This document shows positions 1 through 7,791 of a DNA stretch of 64,000 nt, in pieces. Below the pieces are notes generated by a model that was given only the letters and a program-made list of their open reading frames with translations, ran no database searches and was not told the origin of the DNA. How positions within the stretch are numbered: position 1 is the first letter of the stretch; the number at the start of each line of letters is the position of its first letter. The stretch comes from Paenibacillus sp. (GTDB lineage: Bacteria; Bacillota; Bacilli; Paenibacillales; Paenibacillaceae), in contig JAILZT010000014.1 in assembly GCA_023512345.1 (NCBI GenBank), positions 62,001 to 126,000 of the forward strand, given 5' to 3'. A program made the translations under genes and the position numbers.

Positions 1-28
1 AATCTCTTGAAAAGGAGCCTGTTATGAT

Positions 29-961
29 ATGAATCTTATTATTGGCGGAAATGGTGGATTAGGGCTGGCTATTACAGAGGAGCTCTTGTCTACAGGAAAA
101 GCTGTAAAGGCTACCTACCATCGGTCCAATGACGCACTTACAAGACTAAAGGGACCTTTGCTTACCATGGCTCAGTTTGACATTAAGAACGGCAGGGACC
201 TGAATCAGCTGTTAAAAGGGGTTAAGACGGTGTATTTTTGCCTAAACGTCCCTTACCAGGATTGGTATACGGTTATGCCACAAGCTCTGAAAGAGTTAAC
301 TCAATCCTTAAATTCCAGCCAAAAACTTGTATTTCCAGGAAACGTATATGGATACGGGAAATTTCAATATATACCAGTGGATGAGAATCATCCCAAAGCC
401 GCGTTAACAAAGAAGGGTAAACTTCGCAATCAGTTGGAAGACACGCTTAAAAATCAGTCAGTCAGCCAAGGATTTCGTTATGTGATCCCTCGTTATCCGG
501 ATTATTATGGTCCGAACGTAACGAATAGGGTGTTTGGACCCATTTTTACTGGAGCATTAAAAGCCAAAACTATCTCCTGGCCTGGAAAGCTTAGTGTACC
601 TCATGATCTAGTCTATATTCGGGATGCTGCAAAGGCCGCTGTACTATTAGCTGAGAGCGGAGAGAGCGGGGAGTGGCATGTATCCGGTGCTGGAGCCATT
701 GAAGGACAGCAATTTCTAAATATGGTCCAAGATGAGGCGGGGAGTCCTAGAAAAAGCAGAACACTACCTGGTTGGGCTGTTGGTTTGGCAGGGATTGTCG
801 ACAAGGAAGCCAAAGAATTTCATGAACTGTTATATGAATTTCAATATCCACTAATATTAAATGAAAATAAATTCACAAAACGTTTCCCAACTTATACGGC
901 TACACCACATGTGGCAGCTGTGAAAGAAACATTAAAATGGTTTCAGGCAAACCGAAAGTGA
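29..961 (+). CDS. NAD(P)-binding SDR/epimerase-like protein
   Basis: 310 residues with an N-terminal Rossmann fold: the dinucleotide-binding motif GGNGGLG lies at about residues 6-12, and the overall shape is that of the NAD-dependent epimerase/dehydratase (extended or atypical SDR) family. It probably binds NAD(P) and acts on a small or sugar-like substrate in the cytosol; the substrate cannot be told. An AAGGAG site about 11 bases upstream supports this ATG. The usual YxxxK catalytic pair is not seen in the expected place; that stretch reads TKKGK, so the lysine may be kept and the tyrosine lost. This points to an atypical SDR that may only bind or sense the nucleotide. The Sfp-type gene follows after 28 bases and may be co-transcribed. 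Confidence 0.8.
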   Translation: MNLIIGGNGGLGLAITEELLSTGKAVKATYHRSNDALTRLKGPLLTMAQFDIKNGRDLNQLLKGVKTVYFCLNVPYQDWYTVMPQALKELTQSLNSSQKLVFPGNVYGYGKFQYIPVDENHPKAALTKKGKLRNQLEDTLKNQSVSQGFRYVIPRYPDYYGPNVTNRVFGPIFTGALKAKTISWPGKLSVPHDLVYIRDAAKAAVLLAESGESGEWHVSGAGAIEGQQFLNMVQDEAGSPRKSRTLPGWAVGLAGIVDKEAKEFHELLYEFQYPLILNENKFTKRFPTYTATPHVAAVKETLKWFQANRK

Positions 962-989
962 GTCCCAAAAAGAAGGAGGCGTTAATCAA

Positions 990-1787
990 TTGCTGGTCAT
1001 AGCGGTGTCACTTGGATCTGCCTTTTCAATACCAGAGCTCCTTCCCTATGTTTCACTTGAGCGCAAGGTCACTAGCAGTCGCTTCAAACGGGAGGATGAT
1101 CTAAGAAGATCATTGATCGGAGATATAATGGTGCGTCTGCTTGCCATGGATATTGAGGGGCTGCGGAATGACGAGATTTCTTTTGAAAAAGGAGTGTTTG
1201 GCAAGCCGCGACTGCAAAATATGCGTGAAGATTGGGACTTTAACATCTCACACTCCGGGAATTGGATTGTTGGTATTGTGGGGCGAAAAGGTCATCGTGT
1301 TGGCATCGATATTCAAAAGATGGGTGCTGGAGATGTAAATCCTTCTCTTGCCAGATATTCGATGTCAGAGCATGAATTGCAGGAGTATCTATCCCTCTCT
1401 CCAGAAGAAAAAAAGCCTTTCTTTTATGAGCTATGGACGCGTAAGGAGAGCTATTTGAAGATGGAAGGGATCGGAATAACCATTCCTTTAGGATCTGTTT
1501 TTTCTGAAGATAGCTTAATGCACCCTGAGAGCCTATCTCGTAAAAATGGAAAACCAGCCTATTACTTTAAGCAATACTCTCTTGATTCTAGCTACAAGCT
1601 GAGCGCATGCTCCACAGACTTTCGATTTCCAGATGAATGTCTAGTGGTAAGATCAGCCGATTTGGCCGAAGTGTTCCTCCGCCGTTGCAGAGAACAATCG
1701 CTCCAATCCCTTCCGAGAGTCAATGATATTCCCGACTTTATACAGGAAGAAGCAGATACTCAACGGATTGGATTTACAGTTCTGTAA
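990..1787 (+). CDS. 4'-phosphopantetheinyl transferase (Sfp type)
   Basis: 265 residues of the Sfp/HetI/AcpT superfamily, which moves 4'-phosphopantetheine from CoA to a serine of carrier proteins in fatty acid, polyketide or nonribosomal peptide synthesis. The two Mg/CoA-binding signatures are visible: GIDIQ near residue 105, and WTRKES followed by a lysine near residues 149-158. The FNISHSGNW segment before the first signature is also typical. The start is TTG, set by AAGGAGG ten bases upstream. No NRPS or PKS genes lie in the window, so the partner carrier proteins are elsewhere. It is slightly longer than Bacillus Sfp (about 224 residues) because of a C-terminal extension. Confidence 0.9.
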   Translation: MLVIAVSLGSAFSIPELLPYVSLERKVTSSRFKREDDLRRSLIGDIMVRLLAMDIEGLRNDEISFEKGVFGKPRLQNMREDWDFNISHSGNWIVGIVGRKGHRVGIDIQKMGAGDVNPSLARYSMSEHELQEYLSLSPEEKKPFFYELWTRKESYLKMEGIGITIPLGSVFSEDSLMHPESLSRKNGKPAYYFKQYSLDSSYKLSACSTDFRFPDECLVVRSADLAEVFLRRCREQSLQSLPRVNDIPDFIQEEADTQRIGFTVL

Positions 1788-1847
1788 TTGTACGTCCCAC
1801 GATGTTGCGTGATATGCTGTAGATATATAACAATCAGGAGGATTACG

Positions 1848-2387
1848 ATGAGACGAGACATTCAACAGGTACCTTATGGTTATGAGCCGCCAGCAGAACA
1901 ACGTAAAGGGACACTAGTATTTTACGACTCATTCGAACATATATCTGACCAAGAATTGGAAGTTGCCGCGAAAGTAGCCTTGGATCGCCAATTTACAAAG
2001 CTGGTCCTATATCCACTGCATGAAGAAACAGTTAGGCGGATGTCAAAAGAACCCGTACTTTCATATCACAAAAGAGAAGATCGTCTTCATGAATGGAAAC
2101 GGGAGCAAGGTAAATCATACATTACAGTAGAGGGCTTGGAAGGGAAGCGCAAAAAGTACACACCTATGGATTCTGCGCTTCGCCATATCACCGATATCTA
2201 CCCGTCACCGTATTTTCTCTATTTAACACCCGAAATGGCGAATCAGTTCGCATCCTTTTCATCTTTTGAAGAGTGGATCGTGAAGCTTCGTCTGGTACTC
2301 TCTACTGCCCCTGCTAATCTGCACCCCCGCTTGGAGAAATACCGGCATCGCTGGAATTTTGTAGGAGAAGAGCAATCCGAATCTTAA
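1848..2387 (+). CDS. Hypothetical protein, 179 aa
   Basis: I do not recognise this family with confidence. The start is the ATG at 1848 with AGGAGG six bases upstream; the open frame runs back to 1788 but without a ribosome site. The protein is soluble, without signal peptide or membrane segment. It has an alternating hydrophobic/charged N-terminal half (LVFYDSFEHIS, KLVLYPLHEET) that could be a Rossmann-like or nucleotidyltransferase-like fold; this is a guess. It follows the Sfp-type gene on the same strand and is followed by a terminator-like hairpin, so the three first genes may be one transcript. Confidence 0.6.
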   Translation: MRRDIQQVPYGYEPPAEQRKGTLVFYDSFEHISDQELEVAAKVALDRQFTKLVLYPLHEETVRRMSKEPVLSYHKREDRLHEWKREQGKSYITVEGLEGKRKKYTPMDSALRHITDIYPSPYFLYLTPEMANQFASFSSFEEWIVKLRLVLSTAPANLHPRLEKYRHRWNFVGEEQSES

Positions 2388-2420
2388 ATCTGTTCAAACT
2401 CAGTTTAAAGTATAGTCCAT

Positions 2421-2459
2421 CCGTTAACTCTGAAGGGATTTCGCCTTTCAGGGTTTTTG
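2421..2459 (+). terminator. Probable rho-independent terminator
   Basis: An imperfect stem CTGAAGG / CCTTTCAG with a short loop is followed by GTTTTTGG. It lies just after the hypothetical gene ending at 2387 and before the lmrAB promoter. Confidence 0.5.
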
Positions 2460-2506
2460 GCATTAAAAAATATCGGGCTGTACTTAAAAATTTATTTAAA
2501 AATTGA

Positions 2507-2554
2507 TTGACGAAGTACAGGGGATGTTTTATTATGTAGACCAATCGTTATAAT
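2507..2554 (+). promoter_or_regulatory. lmrAB promoter and LmrA-type operator
   Basis: A sigma-A promoter TTGACG, 17 bases, TATTAT lies at 2507-2535. Directly downstream, 2537-2554 reads TAGACCAATCGTTATAAT. Its reverse complement agrees at every strongly conserved position with the LmrA/YxaF box of Bacillus subtilis as I recall it (AWTATAtagaNYGgTCTA). Placement over the start of transcription fits autorepression by the TetR-family gene that follows. Confidence 0.7.
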
Positions 2555-2572
2555 GCAAAGGGAGTGTCGGGC

Positions 2573-3142
2573 ATGACGAACAAGCCTAACTCAAGGGAGG
2601 CTATTCTGGATACAGCTTCAAGGTTGTTTTTCACACAAGGCTATCATGCAACGGGTTTGAATCAGATCATTAAGGATAGCGATTCCCCAAAAGGCTCGTT
2701 GTATTATTATTTTCCGAAGGGCAAAGAGGAGCTGGCCTTAACTTGCATCAATCGGACTAGTGAAGTCGTTGCTCAAAAGCTAAGGTACCATATTGAAAGC
2801 AACGAAAGCTCAGTGGATGCGATGGTGGATTTTATTCGTGGGATGGCAAAGGATGCCGTGGAAACTTCATTCAAGGGTGTAGTCCCGTTCAGCTTCTGGT
2901 TGGCAGTGGAGACATCCTGCATCAGCGATGAATTGCGATCCGCTTGTCAATCCGTATTTAAAGACTGGCAGGAGGTAGTAATGCTACGCCTAATGGAGGA
3001 AGGAGTAGAGGAAGAATCTGCTGCGGACAAGGCTTCTATTGTAATCTCCTTATTCGAGGGAGCGCTTCTTCAGACACTGACTTTTCGGGATGAACGACCT
3101 CTGCTTGCGGCGGCGAAGATGATCCCTGTTTTGCTTGGCTAA
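2573..3142 (+). CDS. lmrA: TetR-family repressor, LmrA-like
   Basis: About 189 residues. The N-terminal TetR helix-turn-helix is clear (FFTQGYHATGLNQIIKDS, then GSLYYYFPKGKEEL), followed by a ligand domain of the LmrA/YxaF type. The start is the ATG at 2573, nine bases after GGAG; an in-frame GTG at 2564 overlaps the ribosome site and is rejected. In Bacillus the relative LmrA represses its own operon with the drug pump lmrB. The same order, a 35-base gap to the pump gene and the matching operator box all support that role here. The inducer is unknown, probably a hydrophobic or antibiotic-like compound. Confidence 0.85.
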   Translation: MTNKPNSREAILDTASRLFFTQGYHATGLNQIIKDSDSPKGSLYYYFPKGKEELALTCINRTSEVVAQKLRYHIESNESSVDAMVDFIRGMAKDAVETSFKGVVPFSFWLAVETSCISDELRSACQSVFKDWQEVVMLRLMEEGVEEESAADKASIVISLFEGALLQTLTFRDERPLLAAAKMIPVLLG

Positions 3143-3177
3143 AGAGAGAGAAAAACATATATCAGGAGGATACAAGA

Positions 3178-4644
3178 GTGGATACTGGATTAAAAGCAAC
3201 ACAACCTATTGAGGAAAGAAAATTTCGAACGATTCCCATTCTAATTTCCTTGCTGCTCAGCGGATTTATTGGAATGTTCAGTGAAACGGCATTAAATGTC
3301 GCGATCAGCGATCTCATGAACATCTTGCAAATTACACCAGCAACGGCCCAATGGTTAACAACTGCCTACTTGCTAACTTTAGGCATTCTCGTTCCTATTT
3401 CGGGTCTCCTATTACAATGGTTTACCACAAGACAATTATTTGTGGCTGCATTATGTTTCTCCATTCTAGGAACATTCTTGGCTGCGATTTCTCCATCCTT
3501 TGGTTTCTTACTCACAGCGAGAGTTGTGCAGGCAATGGGTACGGCATTATTGCTACCGCTCATGTTCAATACCATTCTGGTTATTATCCCGCCTGAAAAA
3601 CGGGGGGCAGCCATGGGAATGATTGGCCTAGTCATTATGGTTGCTCCCGCAATAGGACCGACCATAGCCGGCCTCTTGATTGAGAACCTGAGCTGGCATT
3701 GGATATTCTGGTTATCCTTGCCGTTCCTTATTATTGCTCTCATCTTCGGCATACTCTATATGCAGAATGTAACGAAGGTAACAAAGCCCAAAATAGACGT
3801 ACTATCTATTTTTCTTTCGTCTATAGGCTTTGGAGGGATTGTGTACGGATTCAGCAGTGCGGGTGAAGCGGAGGGATGGTCAAGTCCCAAGGTTATCATG
3901 TCTATAGCAGCGGGTGTAATTGCCCTGGCTCTATTCGTATTCCGTCAACTATCTATGAAGCAGCCGATGATTAATATGCGCGCTTTTAAATTCCCGATGT
4001 TTGTCGTAGGGTTACTCATGGTCTTAATATGTATGATGGTTATCCTATCGGCAATGCTTATTCTTCCTATGTATTTACAGCAAGGACAAGGCTACTCCGC
4101 TTTCAAAGCAGGATTATTGCTGCTCCCCGGCGGACTTATTAACGGACTAATGTCACCGCTCATGGGCCGCTTATTCGATAAATACGGTCCCAAATGGCTG
4201 GTCATTCCCGGTCTGGTAATAATAGCTGTGTCATTATGGTTCTTCTCCAGTATCACGGCTACTTCTACGGTTATATTCGTAATTGTACTTCACAGCGCGC
4301 TGATGATTGGTGTGTCAATGGTCTTCATGCCAGCACAGACGAATGGTATTAATCAGTTGCCGATGGAGTTGTATCCCGATGGAACGGCGATCATGAATAC
4401 ACTACAGCAGGTTGCTGGTGCCATAGGTACTGCACTTGCAGTTAGTATTATGACAGCTGGCTCTAAAAGCTATTTGTCCGGTGTCACAGATCCCCAAAAC
4501 CCAGTGCATCAATTGCCTGCTTTTACGCAGGGTGTACAAAACGCATTTATTTTTGGCATGATTATTGCAGTAGTAGGACTTATATTGGCCTTCTTCATCA
4601 AACGAGTGATCGTGTATCACAAGGTTCAATCATCTATGCATTAA
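3178..4644 (+). CDS. lmrB: DHA2-family multidrug efflux MFS transporter LmrB
   Basis: 488 residues with about 14 transmembrane helices, a drug:H+ antiporter of the major facilitator superfamily. The sequence is close along its whole length to Bacillus LmrB (lincomycin/puromycin efflux) as I remember it, for example the shared segments FSETALNVA, QWLTTAYLLTLGILVP and MPAQTNGINQLP. The start is a GTG with AGGAGG eight bases upstream. It is the second gene of a repressor-pump operon and is followed by a strong terminator. Substrates should be lipophilic drugs; the exact range cannot be read from the sequence. Confidence 0.92.
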   Translation: MDTGLKATQPIEERKFRTIPILISLLLSGFIGMFSETALNVAISDLMNILQITPATAQWLTTAYLLTLGILVPISGLLLQWFTTRQLFVAALCFSILGTFLAAISPSFGFLLTARVVQAMGTALLLPLMFNTILVIIPPEKRGAAMGMIGLVIMVAPAIGPTIAGLLIENLSWHWIFWLSLPFLIIALIFGILYMQNVTKVTKPKIDVLSIFLSSIGFGGIVYGFSSAGEAEGWSSPKVIMSIAAGVIALALFVFRQLSMKQPMINMRAFKFPMFVVGLLMVLICMMVILSAMLILPMYLQQGQGYSAFKAGLLLLPGGLINGLMSPLMGRLFDKYGPKWLVIPGLVIIAVSLWFFSSITATSTVIFVIVLHSALMIGVSMVFMPAQTNGINQLPMELYPDGTAIMNTLQQVAGAIGTALAVSIMTAGSKSYLSGVTDPQNPVHQLPAFTQGVQNAFIFGMIIAVVGLILAFFIKRVIVYHKVQSSMH

Positions 4645-4666
4645 GGGATAAGTTAGAGCAATTCTT

Positions 4667-4699
4667 AGAGAGGCGACTTGAATGTCGTCTCTTTTTTTA
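4667..4699 (+). terminator. Rho-independent terminator of lmrAB
   Basis: The stem AGAGGCGAC / GTCGTCTCT (one G-U pair) has a six-base loop and a run of seven T. Confidence 0.85.
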
Positions 4700-4753
4700 T
4701 ACATTAAGAAACATTTAGCGAGAAAAAAGCGTCAAAAGGATAGAGGTGAGGCT

Positions 4754-4837
4754 ATGCGCAAAAGAATGTTTCTCTTCACTTTTATTTTTTTAGTAACCGT
4801 ATTCATTATAAAACAAGAAATTCCACCTACCCTCTAG
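4754..4837 (+). CDS. Possible small membrane peptide, 27 aa
   Basis: A short open frame preceded by GAGGTGA four bases upstream. It encodes a basic start (MRKR), one hydrophobic helix and a short polar tail (KQEIPPTL), the layout of a single-span membrane microprotein. No family recognised. It lies between the lmrAB terminator and a secreted-protein gene. The spacing to the ribosome site is short and there is no further support, so it may be chance. Confidence 0.3.
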   Translation: MRKRMFLFTFIFLVTVFIIKQEIPPTL

Positions 4838-4903
4838 CCCGGGTGAATATATCTTAACCGTTACGGGTAATTGGTCAGGAGGAGATCGAGCGGAGGTAAA
4901 CTT

Positions 4904-5863
4904 ATGAATATAATGAATTTAACCTCAACGAAATGGACAAAAAAAGTATTACTGGGTTTATCTATTGCACTAGGTACAGGAACAGGTGCTTATATATTTA
5001 GTCCGTTGCCTGTTCAAGCCGCGTCCGTGAGTGCAGAGGAATCAGCAGCCGTGTACAATCAGTTTGAGAAATATCTTAAGAATCCAGCAAGTTTGACTCA
5101 TGCACGGAACTATCTAATCAATCATATTGACGAAGCCGGTATTTGGCGGGGGACAGTTATGACCTTGCACCTAGAAAATGCACAAAGGGCATACCTTAAC
5201 TCCATATCTGAAAAAATATACCCAGAGAAGATACAGAAGGCGATTGACAGTGCTTTTCGACAAGTAAGTTATAACAGAAGTAAACTTACCTATACCTTCC
5301 TGTTAAGTGTCATCAAAGATCCCAGCATTCGCTCGGTCCTGATAGAATTAAGGGATAAGGGATATAAGATAGAGACAAGTGAAGGGATGTACTACCCGGT
5401 GATGCATTATGAAGGCTTCAAAGTCTTCAAACCTTATATTCAAAAGGATATTGCCGTTTACATTGACCTAATGGCTAAGGAATCTAATTCACCGTCCTTA
5501 TTTGATGCAGCCATAGTGATAAGCTGGGATGAGCTAATATCACGAATACTTGAGATGGAAGCTTTTATTCAAAAATATCCGAATTCAAACCGAATGATGA
5601 GTATTAAGAATAATATGTATCCCGGCTATTTATTCCACGGATCCAGTAACACGCCAGCCTATGGTTATGATAAACCAACTAAGATCGATCTGGATTTGAG
5701 AAAAGCTTATGATACTGCATTGGTTGAGGGAACCAAAAACAGCGATATTTTAAAAATAATTGACGGACTTGTTAAGCTGCTCGACAAGACAAATAATGTA
5801 CTTACAGCAGAAGTGGAGAAATATATTCAAGATCAGTTGAAGCCATATGGTTATGTTTACTAG
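4904..5863 (+). CDS. Secreted protein of unknown function
   Basis: 319 residues. The N terminus is a classical signal peptide: basic residues around KWTKK, a hydrophobic core and a likely cut after PVQA, near residue 40. The ATG at 4904 is chosen because GGAGG lies seven bases upstream. The mature part is mostly helical, with many aromatic and charged residues, and has no metal-binding, protease or cell-wall-binding motif that I can recognise. It appears to be a single-gene transcript, with its own terminator at 5881. Export to the cell surface or medium is the only safe functional statement. Confidence 0.75.
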   Translation: MNIMNLTSTKWTKKVLLGLSIALGTGTGAYIFSPLPVQAASVSAEESAAVYNQFEKYLKNPASLTHARNYLINHIDEAGIWRGTVMTLHLENAQRAYLNSISEKIYPEKIQKAIDSAFRQVSYNRSKLTYTFLLSVIKDPSIRSVLIELRDKGYKIETSEGMYYPVMHYEGFKVFKPYIQKDIAVYIDLMAKESNSPSLFDAAIVISWDELISRILEMEAFIQKYPNSNRMMSIKNNMYPGYLFHGSSNTPAYGYDKPTKIDLDLRKAYDTALVEGTKNSDILKIIDGLVKLLDKTNNVLTAEVEKYIQDQLKPYGYVY

Positions 5864-5880
5864 GAAGTGAGAACTGAATG

Positions 5881-5928
5881 AGGCTGTCTATCGGGGTCTA
5901 TATGGACCTTTGTAGGCAGTCTTTTTTA
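5881..5928 (+). terminator. Rho-independent terminator
   Basis: A long imperfect hairpin pairs GGCTGTCTA...GGGGTC with GACCTT...TAGGCAGTC and is followed by CTTTTTTA. It serves the secreted-protein gene. Confidence 0.75.
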
Positions 5929-5976
5929 TGATTCAACTATTTACAAATAAAATGGAATTTGTTACTATATCATCAA

Positions 5977-6022
5977 TGGATATATATCTATTATGGATAT
6001 ATCTGAGGTGGATATATAAGGT
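5977..6022 (+). repeat. Three GGATATAT direct repeats upstream of padR
   Basis: The segments ATGGATATATATC, ATGGATATATCTG and GTGGATATATAAG follow one another at about 16-17 base spacing just before the PadR gene. The equal phasing suggests a multi-site operator for the regulator or an A+T-rich promoter element; this is inference. Confidence 0.4.
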
Positions 6023-6053
6023 GTCATATTTTTAGGGAAAGGGGCGCTGTAGA

Positions 6054-6407
6054 TTGTCTAGAACCAACTCAATGCTGACAGAGCAATTGACCGATTCCGC
6101 CTATTACATTTTGTTATCATTGCTAGTTCCGCGTCATGGCTACGCGATCATGAAATACGTTGAAGAATTAACAGAAGGCGAAGTCGTCATTGGACCAGCC
6201 ACTTTATACACCTTAATTAAGAAGATGGTTACTGCAGATTATATTACTGCTGGAGATGTTGAGGATGACAGGCGCAAGCCATATTGTGTTACAGAGAAAG
6301 GCAAGCAGATTATTGATAATGAAATTGAGCGGCGTTCAAGGATGGCTCGGCAAGGGATGGATGCTATTCAACAAGCCAAGGAGGCTAGTGATCATGAAAA
6401 AAAATAA
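6054..6407 (+). CDS. PadR-family transcriptional regulator
   Basis: 117 residues, the usual size for the short PadR subfamily with one winged helix and a C-terminal dimer helix. Typical features are LTDSAYYILLSLL near residue 11, the HGYAIMKYVEEL segment, and IGPATLYTLIKKM followed by the DDRRKPYCVTEKG wing. The start is a TTG preceded by an AAAGGGG site; an ATG six codons later is an alternative. The gene overlaps the DUF2812 gene by 14 bases, a standard pairing in Firmicutes in which the PadR protein controls expression of the membrane protein. The direct repeats upstream may be its binding sites. Confidence 0.88.
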   Translation: MSRTNSMLTEQLTDSAYYILLSLLVPRHGYAIMKYVEELTEGEVVIGPATLYTLIKKMVTADYITAGDVEDDRRKPYCVTEKGKQIIDNEIERRSRMARQGMDAIQQAKEASDHEKK

Positions 6408-6942
6408 AGAAATTCGTTATGTCTCATCCTGGGGGTTAGCATTTGCTGAAGAAAGGGAAATGAAAAAGTTGAGTAAATGGGCAAGTAAGGGATGGTTATT
6501 CGAATCCTTTGCATTTACTGGTTTTAAACTGCGTAAAGGCGACGCACAAAATATTGTATACTCAGTTGATTACAATACCCTCAGTTCAACCGAACTTCAG
6601 GATTATGTTGACACTTTTCGGGCTGCCGGCTGGGAACATGTATGTTCTTTAGCTAATATTCATGTTTTCTCCGCTCCTCCCGGAACAATACCAATTTATA
6701 CAGACCGTGCAACCTCTCATGATAAATATAGCCGGGCTATTATTAGTTTTCAATGGAGTAGTCTTCTGTTTGGATTACTATCGCTAATTGGATATGTTGC
6801 TTCCTATTATTCTGATAACAACGGTATAAACACAACTCTTTCAATAGTGCTATTCATTTTCTCTACTCTTTGCCTCATTATTGCGGTCCCTTCAGTTATG
6901 GTTTATTGTGCCTATAAGTTCAGGAAATACCGTTTGAAATAA
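6394..6942 (+). CDS. DUF2812 membrane protein
   Basis: 182 residues. The cytosolic N-terminal part carries the DUF2812 pattern (EEREMKKLSKWASKGW, then LRKGD, VDYNTLS and FRAAGWEHV), and two transmembrane helices lie near residues 118-140 and 148-172. The start is the ATG at 6394, with AAGGAGG inside the end of padR, so translation is coupled. The function of DUF2812 is not known; it always sits with PadR regulators and probably acts as a membrane sensor or partner of stress pumps. A terminator follows at 6969. Confidence 0.8.
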   Translation: MKKNKEIRYVSSWGLAFAEEREMKKLSKWASKGWLFESFAFTGFKLRKGDAQNIVYSVDYNTLSSTELQDYVDTFRAAGWEHVCSLANIHVFSAPPGTIPIYTDRATSHDKYSRAIISFQWSSLLFGLLSLIGYVASYYSDNNGINTTLSIVLFIFSTLCLIIAVPSVMVYCAYKFRKYRLK

Positions 6943-6968
6943 GGTGAGTCATTACCATATATCATTTA

Positions 6969-7018
6969 AGACTTATGGCTGGAGCAAATCAATTTGCTGC
7001 GGTCATAGTCTTTTTTAT
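6969..7018 (+). terminator. Rho-independent terminator
   Basis: The stem pairs GACTTATG...GAGCAAA with TTTGCT...TCATAGTC and is followed by TTTTTTATT. It closes the padR-DUF2812 transcript. Confidence 0.8.
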
Positions 7019-7039
7019 TATAGAAAAACTCTAATTCAC

Positions 7040-7094
7040 TTGACATACAACGACCTCAGGAGTAAATTTAAAAAATGAATTAAACGCCGTTTAA
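7040..7094 (+). promoter_or_regulatory. Promoter with palindromic TetR operator
   Basis: TTGACA (7040-7045), 17 bases, TAAATT (7063-7068) forms a good sigma-A promoter. About a dozen bases further, 7080-7094 is a perfect palindrome TTAAACG-C-CGTTTAA, placed at the expected start of transcription. It is the likely operator for the TetR protein encoded next. Confidence 0.7.
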
Positions 7095-7143
7095 CTTTTT
7101 GTTTATTTTTCATTTAACAATCGGGAAGGAGAGAAGATAGCTC

Positions 7144-7767
7144 ATGTCCACAGGTGAACCCATCGCAGCCACTTCGAATAAGGATACGAAGCAGCATATA
7201 CTTAATGTCACAGTGGAGTTGATACGGGAGGAAGGATTCTCATGTACTTCCCTTCGAAAGATAGCAGCAAGAGCAGACATTAACCTAGCATTAGTGAATT
7301 ATCATTACGGTTCCAAAGAAAAGCTGCTGTCAGATGCTGTTCGTGTACTGATCTCTACTTTCGACGATGCCTTTTGCGCACTAGATGATAACTCCTTATC
7401 ACCGAAGGAACGTCTGAAGACTTTTTTCATTCGTTACGTTGGGAAGCTTAAGGAGCATCCCGGATTAGCCAGACAGATGCTGGATGAGACTCCCCATATC
7501 TTAGCTTCGCAGGATGAGTATACCCGTTATTGCAAAATGATGAAAATGCAGAAAATACTCGACGCTTTGCAGGAAATTACAAAAGAACAGAATGAGCGGA
7601 AGCTCATGACCATGGTACAGCAACTGTATGGGGCTATTGTCTTCCCAGTAATTATGACTTCTTCAATTACTGAAGGACAGAGAAACTGTGTATCTATGCT
7701 TACTCTTCCATCTATTGAGGTGCAGATCGATGGATTGTTCGAGCATTACTTTCATAAATATAATTAA
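7144..7767 (+). CDS. TetR/AcrR-family transcriptional regulator
   Basis: 207 residues. The N-terminal DNA-binding domain has the TetR pattern (ELIREEGFSCTSLRKIAARADINLALVNYHYGSKEKLL, about residues 24-60) and the C-terminal ligand domain is unassigned. The ATG is preceded by GGAGAG about ten bases upstream. Twenty-four bases after its stop begins a DHA2 drug pump, so it is very likely the local repressor of a repressor-pump operon, acting on the palindrome at 7080-7094. Confidence 0.88.
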   Translation: MSTGEPIAATSNKDTKQHILNVTVELIREEGFSCTSLRKIAARADINLALVNYHYGSKEKLLSDAVRVLISTFDDAFCALDDNSLSPKERLKTFFIRYVGKLKEHPGLARQMLDETPHILASQDEYTRYCKMMKMQKILDALQEITKEQNERKLMTMVQQLYGAIVFPVIMTSSITEGQRNCVSMLTLPSIEVQIDGLFEHYFHKYN

Positions 7768-7791
7768 TTAGAGAAAAGAGTGGAGAACAAA

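Noticed and set aside
3366..3752. Minus-strand 128-codon open frame
   Set aside because: It is antisense to lmrB, with low-complexity composition typical for the mirror of membrane-protein codons.
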